Part shown: one piece after another, positions 57,908 through 64,000 of the stretch
How the letters are laid out: each line of letters begins with the position of its first letter
Position numbering within the stretch: position 1 is the stretch's first letter
NCBI GenBank assembly: GCA_035575715.1
Contig: DATLXN010000022.1
Span: 62,001-126,000, forward strand
Reading direction: 5' to 3'
Length of the DNA stretch: 64,000 bases
Origin: JACCSI01 sp035575715
GTDB lineage: Bacteria; Acidobacteriota; Vicinamibacteria; Vicinamibacterales; UBA2999
The notes under the pieces: generated by a model
What the model was told of the DNA's origin: nothing
The model's database searches: none
The model's input: the letters and a program-made list of their open reading frames with translations, nothing else
Made by a program: the position numbers and the translations under genes

Positions 57908-59280
57908 GTGGTGTCGAAGGCTGGCTAGATCCGACCCAGTGCCCCGTCGAACCGCCGCCGCGAAGCGCGATGGCTGCCTCGACCCGCCAGCTGCACGACG
58001 CGATCGATGACCAGGCGCGGCGAACGGGCGTGCCCTACCTTCACCCCGATGAGCCGACCGTCCAGCTCGACTTGCTCGGGTCGGCGCAAGCTAGCGCCTG
58101 GCAGGAACGCAAAGCCGCATTTCTTTTCGCCAGCGAGGGCTGCTGGTCGGAACTGCCACACCTTTACGCGCGCTACGGCACCACCGCGACCGCCGCCCTC
58201 ATCGCACAGATCAAACACCTCGAACACGCATCGGCCGCGATCGCATGCGACTCCGGCATGCAGGCCACGGCGTTGGTGTTCGATGTCCTGATGACGCCGC
58301 GCAGCCACGCGGTGGTGATGCGACAGGTCTACAACAAGACCCGTTCGTATCTGACCTGGCTGGCGGATCGCCTTGGTGGTGAAATCACCATCGTCGACGA
58401 TGGCGACGACAAGGGGCTCGCGGCGGCGATCCGACCTCAGACGCGACTGGTGTTTGCCGAGACCTTCACCAATCCCCTGGTGCGAGCGCAGGACCTCGAC
58501 ATGTTGCGACAAGTGACAACGGAGGGTCGCCGCCTGGCGCCGGCGCTCAAGTTGGTGCTCGACACGACCATCGCCACGCCGTGGGCGTTCGCCGTGCCGC
58601 CGCTCGACTGCGGAGTCGATGTGGTCGTCGCCAGCGGCACCAAGGCGCTCAGCGGCACCGATCGCGACCTGTGGGGGTATATCGCCACCGATGATTCGCC
58701 AACGGCGAATGCGGTGATGGATCTGGTCGCAATGCGCGGTGGCATCCTGGATTGGCGTCGCGCCGAGGCCATCCGGTCGGCGCTCGCCGGTGCTGACGCG
58801 TTACACCTGCGTCGATCGCAGACGGCCGCGCGCATCGCGACGTTCCTGAGCACGCACCCGAAGGTCAGCGAGGTCTTTCATCCGTCGCTGGCGACGCACG
58901 TCGATGCCGCAGCCATCGCCAGGCACTACACGCGGCACGGGTCGTTGCTGTCGTTTCGGGTTCACGGTGCGGACGAAGAGCGCACGCGTCATTTGGGCGA
59001 TGTGCTCGCGACAACGGTGATCGTTCGCTATGCGCTGTCGTTCGATGGTCTCGCGACGAAGGTCAATCATCACAAGACCGTGTCGGAATACTTCACGCCG
59101 TTGCCCGACCTGCGCAGGAGCGGTTTCGATCGACTGATTCGTCTCGCCGTGGGCGTCGAAGACGCAGAGGATCTGATCGCCTCACTCAACTGGGCCCTGC
59201 ATCATGGCGACGCAATCTCCGGCGCTGACATCGAGCGCTGGCAGCGGGCGCGGCGCGCCGACCTGGGGCTGTTCCCCTAA
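57904..59280 (+). CDS. Cys/Met-metabolism PLP-dependent enzyme (cystathionine gamma-synthase/O-acylhomoserine lyase type)
   Basis: A 458-residue fold-type-I PLP enzyme. Family features are LYARYGTTATAALIAQIKHLE near the N-terminus, SGMQATALVFDV, ETFTNPLVRAQDL, and the PLP Lys in VVASGTKALSGTDRD (about residue 247). It would use the acyl-homoserine made by the fusion protein with cysteine or sulfide. The GTG start at 57904 overlaps the TGA of the previous gene (GTGA), so the two are coupled. The first ~45 residues are longer than usual. Which product it makes cannot be told from sequence alone. Confidence 0.88.
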   Translation: MSGVEGWLDPTQCPVEPPPRSAMAASTRQLHDAIDDQARRTGVPYLHPDEPTVQLDLLGSAQASAWQERKAAFLFASEGCWSELPHLYARYGTTATAALIAQIKHLEHASAAIACDSGMQATALVFDVLMTPRSHAVVMRQVYNKTRSYLTWLADRLGGEITIVDDGDDKGLAAAIRPQTRLVFAETFTNPLVRAQDLDMLRQVTTEGRRLAPALKLVLDTTIATPWAFAVPPLDCGVDVVVASGTKALSGTDRDLWGYIATDDSPTANAVMDLVAMRGGILDWRRAEAIRSALAGADALHLRRSQTAARIATFLSTHPKVSEVFHPSLATHVDAAAIARHYTRHGSLLSFRVHGADEERTRHLGDVLATTVIVRYALSFDGLATKVNHHKTVSEYFTPLPDLRRSGFDRLIRLAVGVEDAEDLIASLNWALHHGDAISGADIERWQRARRADLGLFP

Positions 59281-59297
59281 CTGCGACTCAGTCGCAG
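59281..59297 (+). terminator. inverted repeat directly after the PLP enzyme gene
   Basis: CTGCGACT, one base, then AGTCGCAG form a 17-base palindrome beginning at the first base after the TAA stop. The loop of one base means a real RNA hairpin would use a shorter stem. A T-rich stretch follows (TCTCATCTTTGGTTGTTT), so weak termination is possible. A protein-binding site is an alternative. Confidence 0.4.
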
Positions 59298-59309
59298 TCT
59301 CATCTTTGG

Positions 59310-60380
59310 TTGTTTCGCTCTTCGTCTCGCATCATCGCTACGGTGATTGCGACGTTCGTATTTATGGCTGCGCTGGCTGCCCAGCCGCCACCGACAACGA
59401 TTCCGGAGATGTGGGACGCGTGGTGCGCGCGCTGCCACGCGCAGGATGGCTCGGGCAAAGTCATCGAACCGACGATTGTCGTCGAGCCGATGGATTTTAC
59501 CGACTGCCGGGTGGCATCACCGGAACCGGACGCCGATTGGGAATTGGCCATCAACGCCGGCGGTCCGGCGGTCGGCTTGTCGGCGGAGATGCCTGGTTTC
59601 GGCGATTCGATCACAGCAGAGCAAACGCGAGGGTTCGTGGCGCACCTGCGGGGGTTCTGCCGCGAAACCGGCTGGCCGCACGGCAATACCAATTTTCCCC
59701 GGCCGATCTTTACCGAAAAGGCCTTTCCTGAAAACGAGGTCGTGATTCTGCCGGCGGTGTCACACCGCTCGACGTTGAACGACGTCAACCTGGTTGCCGT
59801 CTACGAGCGGCGGTTCGGCAAACGCAGCATGTGGGAGGTCGCGCTGCCGATGGCTTCTCATGCCACCACCGGCACCGCGCGGCGACAAGGAATTGGCGAT
59901 GTCGAAGTGGCGATCAAGCACGTGCTCCTGGCCCGCGCGGATTCACCGGCGATCCTGTCGGCCGGCTTCGAGGTCGCGTTGCCGACTGGGAGTGCGGTTC
60001 GGAATCTCGGGCGCGGCACGACGATGTTCGAGCCGTATCTCGCGGCCGGCACTGTGATCGGCAGCACTTATCTGCAGGCGCAGGCCAAGGTCGAACTGCC
60101 GGCCGATCGCGCCAAGGCCAGTCGCGCATTTGTCTACAACCTTTACGCCGGACGCGACCTGTCCGGTTCGCCGGACACATGGACCTTCGGCGTCGAACTC
60201 AATGGCGAGAACAACGAACTCGCGTTTACGCCGCAGCTCCGCAAGGGTTTGACCAGGACGGGCGCGCTCGGGGCGGCGGTCGGCGTACGGATACCGATTA
60301 CTGGACGCCGCGAGCAAGGCACGCGGCTGGTGAGTTACCTGCTATGGGAATATCTCGAACCGGTTCGCGCGCGGCGCTGA
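59310..60380 (+). CDS. exported monohaem cytochrome c joined to a barrel-like domain
   Basis: A 356-residue protein. A signal peptide (FVFMAALAAQ) leads to a class I cytochrome c domain with CARCH (about residues 39-43) and a distal Met in AEMPGFGDSIT, to about residue 120. After PHGNTNFPRP comes a ~230-residue beta-rich domain with repeated antiparallel strands (NLVAVYERRFGKRSMWEVALP, AILSAGFEVALPTGSAV, STYLQAQAKVELP), like outer-membrane transporter families of the phenol-degradation MetA type. The likely start is TTG at 59310 (GTG 59343 is an alternative). Its 3' end overlaps the next gene by 37 bases. Confidence 0.8.
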   Translation: MFRSSSRIIATVIATFVFMAALAAQPPPTTIPEMWDAWCARCHAQDGSGKVIEPTIVVEPMDFTDCRVASPEPDADWELAINAGGPAVGLSAEMPGFGDSITAEQTRGFVAHLRGFCRETGWPHGNTNFPRPIFTEKAFPENEVVILPAVSHRSTLNDVNLVAVYERRFGKRSMWEVALPMASHATTGTARRQGIGDVEVAIKHVLLARADSPAILSAGFEVALPTGSAVRNLGRGTTMFEPYLAAGTVIGSTYLQAQAKVELPADRAKASRAFVYNLYAGRDLSGSPDTWTFGVELNGENNELAFTPQLRKGLTRTGALGAAVGVRIPITGRREQGTRLVSYLLWEYLEPVRARR

Positions 60381-61036
60381 CCGTCGCGCTCTTCGTCGGG
60401 TGTTCGTGCGCAGCCACGCAGGCCGGCGCGCAGTCAGGCTCGGTCACAGGGAGGGTGACGACCAAAGCCGCCGGGGCGCGTCCCTTGCGGGTGACCATCG
60501 ATCAGCGTGTCTGCGGCACTGAGTTGCCGGATGAAGCGATCGTCGCTGGCGCCGCCGGTCAGCTCGCCAACGCCGTCGTGACCCTGGTCGGCGTCAAAGC
60601 GGACGCCGCGGCACCGAACGGCATGATCCTCAACGAGAAATGCCGGTTTGCTCCGCGCGTGCAAATCGTGCGGCCACATGCCGCGATCACCACGTCCAGT
60701 ACTGACCCCATCCTGCACACGACCAATGCGCAGATCGACGGCGGCAAGGTACTGTTCAACGTCGCGGTACCGGTGCCAGGGATCAAGATCAAGAAGGCCG
60801 TCGCCGGAGCAGGTCTGGTGCGTCTCAGTTGCAACACGCACCCGTGGATGCGCGGCTGGATGGTGGTTACCGATGAAGCGACGGCGATCACCGGAGCGGA
60901 TGGGCGCTTCACGCTCAGCGGCGTGCCCCCTGGCATTTACGAGCTACGCGTGTGGCACGAGTCTCTGAAAGGTGCCGCGCAACGCGTAACCGTGGTCGCT
61001 GGACAGCCGGTCAGCGTGCATTTTGATGTCAAATGA
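60344..61036 (+). CDS. exported protein with copper-site motif and carboxypeptidase-regulatory-like end
   Basis: A 230-residue secreted protein with a signal peptide (ends AATQAGAQ). The central domain looks like a cupredoxin/methylamine-utilisation-type fold and carries CNTHPWMRGWMVV, where Cys, His and Met could form a type 1 copper site. The C-terminus is a short sandwich, ADGRFTLSGVPPGIYELRVW, of the carboxypeptidase-regulatory kind. It overlaps the haem-c gene by 37 bases in another frame, which suggests co-expression. Together they could form a small extracytoplasmic redox pair; this is inferred. Confidence 0.8.
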   Translation: MGISRTGSRAALTVALFVGCSCAATQAGAQSGSVTGRVTTKAAGARPLRVTIDQRVCGTELPDEAIVAGAAGQLANAVVTLVGVKADAAAPNGMILNEKCRFAPRVQIVRPHAAITTSSTDPILHTTNAQIDGGKVLFNVAVPVPGIKIKKAVAGAGLVRLSCNTHPWMRGWMVVTDEATAITGADGRFTLSGVPPGIYELRVWHESLKGAAQRVTVVAGQPVSVHFDVK

Positions 61037-61051
61037 CCGCGGGGCGCGGGC

Positions 61052-62284
61052 TCAGCCCCGCTGCATCGTCTTTTCGACCAGCCGCAGGAACGCTTCGATC
61101 GTTTTCTCGAGATGCGGTTCCGGCGTGTCCTCTTCCTTGCAGTGCGAGAGCCCGTTCGACGAATACGCAAACATCATCACGGCCGGCATGTGCGGCACCA
61201 TCTCGGCGGCATCGTGCAGCGGGCCAGACGGCAGGCGCGGCGCATCGCCGGTCACTTCACGCACCGCCTCAGCGCAGAGTTCGATCAACTCCGGGTCGAA
61301 CGGGCGCGGCTCAATGCTCCACACCCGCCGCCACTCCACCGACACGTTGTTCTCAGACGCGGCGGTCCACGCGGCGGCGCGCGCGTCGACCTTCATTCGC
61401 GCCAGCACCTCGGCGTCGAGCGCGCGCTGGTCGAGCGAAATCTCACACACGCCCGGCACCGCCGTCACGATCCCTGGTTCAACCTTGACCGTTCCCACGG
61501 TGCAGACCACGCGCGCACTGTCGGTGGTGTAGCGACGGGCGATGTCGCGGAACGCCAGCGCGCTTTGCGCGGCGGCCAGGAACGCGTCGCGGCGCATTGG
61601 GATCGGCGTCGAACCGGAGTGCGCGGCCTGTCCGACGAACCGCAGCACATGACGCTCGACGCCAAAGGTGCCGAGAACAACGCCAGTCGGCTTGTTCATT
61701 GCTTCGAGCACTGGGCCTTGTTCGATATGCAACTCGAGATACGCGCGCGCGTCGATTTGCTTCAACTCGCGATGGGCATCACCCATTCGGTCGAAGTCGA
61801 CCCCGTAGTGGCGCAACGCGTCGATCAGTGACGTGCCCTGCTTGTCGGTCAGGCCGCGGACCTCGTCCAAATTGAGGCTGCCGGCGGCCGCGGAGGATCC
61901 AAGCAGGCTGCGGCCGAAACGGGCGCCTTCTTCGTCGGCCCAGTCGACCAGCTTGAGCGTCAGCGGCGGACGCCGACCCTTGAACATGCGTAAGGCTTCG
62001 AGCGCCGCCATCACGCCAAGCGCGCCATCGAGCCAGCCGCCGTTCGGCACGGAGTCGAGATGGCCACCGATGATCACCGCGCGGTCGGATTCGCCGGGCA
62101 ACGTCGCCCAGCTGTTGCCGGCAGCATCGATCGTCGGCGCGACATCGAGTTCCGCCAGTTTCCCGTTGAACCACTCGCGCGCGTCACGCCACACCGGCCC
62201 CCACGCGAGGCGCTGGGCGCCTTCGGCGGTCGAGGTGTGCTCGGCGAGCTCCCTGAGATTGGCGATGACGTTGCGTGCGCTCAT
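61052..62284 (-). CDS. M20-family amidohydrolase (N-carbamoyl-amino-acid hydrolase/allantoate amidohydrolase type)
   Basis: A 410-residue cytoplasmic enzyme without a signal peptide. Metal-site motifs are GGHLDSVPNGGWLDGALGV (His, Asp), WADEEGARFG (Glu), the LELHIEQGP segment (His) and GLSHCKEEDTP (His). The dimerisation-domain motif FVGQAAHSGSTPIP is also present. This pattern is that of N-carbamoyl-L-amino-acid hydrolases and allantoate amidohydrolases, which release ammonia and CO2 or amino acids. Without genes for hydantoinase or ureide metabolism nearby, the substrate is open. It lies 7 bases downstream of the PQQ-like gene on the same strand. Confidence 0.9.
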   Translation of the reverse strand: MSARNVIANLRELAEHTSTAEGAQRLAWGPVWRDAREWFNGKLAELDVAPTIDAAGNSWATLPGESDRAVIIGGHLDSVPNGGWLDGALGVMAALEALRMFKGRRPPLTLKLVDWADEEGARFGRSLLGSSAAAGSLNLDEVRGLTDKQGTSLIDALRHYGVDFDRMGDAHRELKQIDARAYLELHIEQGPVLEAMNKPTGVVLGTFGVERHVLRFVGQAAHSGSTPIPMRRDAFLAAAQSALAFRDIARRYTTDSARVVCTVGTVKVEPGIVTAVPGVCEISLDQRALDAEVLARMKVDARAAAWTAASENNVSVEWRRVWSIEPRPFDPELIELCAEAVREVTGDAPRLPSGPLHDAAEMVPHMPAVMMFAYSSNGLSHCKEEDTPEPHLEKTIEAFLRLVEKTMQRG

Positions 62285-62291
62285 CTCGTCG

Positions 62292-63563
62292 TTACTGGAT
62301 CGCGATCAGGTTATTCGCCGTGCGCCAGTACCAGATGCCGTCAACCAACGCCGGCGAAGCCAAGGTGCGTTCGCCAAGCGAATTGGTATGCATCAACTTG
62401 AACTCGCGACCAGCCTTGACCACAAACGTCTCGCCGTCGTCGTTGGTGAAAAAGAGTTCACCATTGACGATCACTGGTGACGCCGAGAACCCTTCGCGCT
62501 GCGCGACACCCATGCGGCCTTGATAGACCAGCGTGCCGGTCTTGGCTTCGTAGACGGTCAGGATGCTCTGCATGTCGTTGACCAGATAGAGCAGCCCGTC
62601 GTGCACCACACCAGAGGGCACAAACGGTGAGCCCTTCGGCGTGCTCCAGGCGACGTGGGTGCTGGTGACATCACCGCTGCCGCCCGGTTTGATCGCGAAG
62701 GTCGGACCGGCACGCCCAGACGAGGCGAAGACGAGTCCTTCGCCGACGACCGGTGTGGGGATAACTTCGAAGGTCATGCCGCGCACGGTCCAGAGCTCCG
62801 CGCCGGTCATCGGGTCATAGGCGGCGACGCGGCGCTGGCTGTTGACGATCAACTCGTCCCGCTCACCGGTATTAATCACCACCGGCGTACCCCAGCCGAC
62901 GGTTTCGGTCCGCGGCGTTTCCCACACGGTCTTGCCGGTCTGGGTATCGAATGCGGCAACGAATGCCCGCTGGCCTGACGTGCCGTTGTGATCCTGGTAG
63001 AGGAACAGCCGATCTTTATAGAGAACCGGCGACCCGGCCGGGCCGTGGTAATTGTCGATGACGCCAAACTGACGCTGCCACAGAAGCTTGCCAGCCAGGT
63101 CGAACGCGACCAGGCCATGGCGCCCGAACGACGCGTAGATCTGGCGCCCATCGGTGACCGGCGTTGCGGAGGCGTAGCCGTTTTTCTGGTGCACCTGCTC
63201 GACGCCTTCGCTCGGTACAAAGGTCTCCCAGACTCTGCGACCGTCAGCGCGATTGAAGGCGAGCAGCGACAACTTGGTGCCGCCTTCCTGTGACGTGGTC
63301 AGATAAATGCGATCGCCCCAGACGATCGGCGAGGAGTTGCCCGACCCCGGCAGCGGCGTGCGCCACTTCATGTTCGACGTGGGTGACCAGGTGTTGGCGT
63401 AGTTCCCCGCCGGCACCACCCCCTGGCCTGACGGCCCGCGCCATCGCGACCAGAACTTCGCACCCTGGCCGGTCACTTCGAGCATGCGGACTTCTCCCGC
63501 ACGGGTCAGCGCCTGGTCGCCGGCAGCAATCAAGAGCGTGAAAATGAGAGCGGTCGTGCGCAT
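62292..63563 (-). CDS. exported PQQ-binding-like beta-propeller protein
   Basis: A 423-residue secreted protein with a signal peptide (LIFTLLIAAGDQA). It forms a propeller of the PQQ-dehydrogenase-like/BamB type with repeats such as RVWETFVPSEGV, GLVAFDLAGKLLWQRQF, AFDTQTGKTVWETPR, AYDPMTGAELWTVRG and VYEAKTGTLVYQGRMG. It starts with WRGPSGQGVVP, common in Acidobacteria and Planctomycetes. The cofactor residues of true quinoproteins are not evident, so it is more likely a binding or scaffold protein. It is co-directional with the M20 gene. Confidence 0.88.
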   Translation of the reverse strand: MRTTALIFTLLIAAGDQALTRAGEVRMLEVTGQGAKFWSRWRGPSGQGVVPAGNYANTWSPTSNMKWRTPLPGSGNSSPIVWGDRIYLTTSQEGGTKLSLLAFNRADGRRVWETFVPSEGVEQVHQKNGYASATPVTDGRQIYASFGRHGLVAFDLAGKLLWQRQFGVIDNYHGPAGSPVLYKDRLFLYQDHNGTSGQRAFVAAFDTQTGKTVWETPRTETVGWGTPVVINTGERDELIVNSQRRVAAYDPMTGAELWTVRGMTFEVIPTPVVGEGLVFASSGRAGPTFAIKPGGSGDVTSTHVAWSTPKGSPFVPSGVVHDGLLYLVNDMQSILTVYEAKTGTLVYQGRMGVAQREGFSASPVIVNGELFFTNDDGETFVVKAGREFKLMHTNSLGERTLASPALVDGIWYWRTANNLIAIQ

Positions 63564-63617
63564 GGCCGGATCCTACCTGAATGTGATGCACGCGAGAGCC
63601 CCGCATATCATTGACAG

Positions 63618-64000
63618 ATGCTCGTAGGCCGATCGGTCGCGGCGGTTACCATCGCTGCGGGGCTCGCGACGCAGGCCGTCCCTGCGCAGCGTCCGCCTGC
63701 CCCGCAGATTACCTTTATCACCCCTGACACCGCGCGCCGGCCGGCCGAAGTGTCGGTCGCGATCAACCCGGCGAATCCGGACCATGTGCTCGCGGTGATG
63801 CTGCAAAGCGGGCGTCCAGGTGAGCCGCGCGTGACGAATTACTCCTATTCCTCGCCCGACGGCGGCCAGACGTGGAAGGGCGTCCTCGCGCACAACGCCG
63901 GCCGGGTGCAGGGCGATGACGTGGTGACGTTTGGTGCGGACGGGACCGCGTATCACGCCTACATCGCGTTCGACGGCATTCGCGTCGACCGGCCGGAGCG
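63618..64000 (+). CDS. secreted BNR/sialidase-like protein, N-terminal part only
   Basis: The frame is open from ATG 63618 to the window end (127 codons). A signal peptide (LVGRSVAAVTIAAGLATQA) is followed by PEVSVAINPANPDHVLAV-like sequence and a BNR/Asp-box, SSPDGGQTWKGVL. This is typical of exo-alpha-sialidase or sortilin-like propellers. It is divergent from the PQQ-like gene at 63563. The remainder is outside the window. Confidence 0.75.
   Translation, partial: MLVGRSVAAVTIAAGLATQAVPAQRPPAPQITFITPDTARRPAEVSVAINPANPDHVLAVMLQSGRPGEPRVTNYSYSSPDGGQTWKGVLAHNAGRVQGDDVVTFGADGTAYHAYIAFDGIRVDRPE

Overview
This is a high-GC (visually about 65%) bacterial chromosome segment. Its gene content is typical of Acidobacteriota, most likely the Vicinamibacteria (subgroup 6). 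That placement rests on many secreted S9, M14, M20, M24 and M28 peptidases, a Ser/Thr kinase fused to a PD40-type propeller, a DUF1549/DUF1553 plus DUF1501 pair, FG-GAP, VPS10-like and PQQ-like propeller proteins, TonB receptors with carboxypeptidase-regulatory N-termini, and PIN-domain toxin modules. It is inferred from families, not from a marker gene. No rRNA, tRNA, CRISPR array or complete insertion sequence was seen.

Layout. 0-7 kb: two S9 peptidases (the first broken by an in-frame TAA), an Xre/RES toxin-antitoxin pair with a clear promoter and palindrome, and an Smr protein. 7-10 kb: a 51-residue membrane protein and a kinase-propeller fusion. 10-20 kb: the region most like a defence or genome-maintenance neighbourhood. 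It holds VapBC, a PLD-SF2 helicase-DUF3427 protein, a broken copy of the start of a SWIM/SNF2 helicase, a PP2C phosphatase, the intact SWIM/SNF2 helicase, and a coupled nucleotidyltransferase pair. 20-35 kb: secreted hydrolases, a Uma2 nuclease, a propeller with a 10-residue Pro-rich repeat, the DUF1549/1553-DUF1501 operon, an FG-GAP protein, a flavin-fold protein, P450 and a pRiA4b ORF-3/DUF6429 protein. 34-40 kb: a degraded and an intact REC-GGDEF-EAL gene in tandem, a dynamin-like GTPase and a Phd/PIN pair. 40-55 kb: secreted propeller, TonB receptors, peptidases, a Tat-type superoxide dismutase, a c'-type cytochrome, and a likely metal-linked operon (thioredoxin-like, His-rich DUF2946-like, TonB receptor) behind a structured leader. 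55-64 kb: a homoserine acyltransferase-homoserine dehydrogenase fusion coupled to a Cys/Met-metabolism PLP enzyme, a haem-c/barrel-like protein overlapping a copper-site protein, an M20 amidohydrolase, a PQQ-like propeller and a truncated BNR protein.

The signal least explained by genes is a family of short intergenic tandem arrays with a period of seven bases. At least nine occur (4491, 6842, 19801, 29769, 31421, 33543, 37488, 45490, 49867), with different but overlapping units. They sit at gene 3' ends, and two of them contain the stop codon of the adjacent gene. A second signal is the 55.3-55.5 kb leader, which on the minus strand combines a small ORF with a Cys-Ala-Cys-Cys-Cys run, a long-range helix and a strong hairpin followed by T runs, ahead of the putative metal operon.
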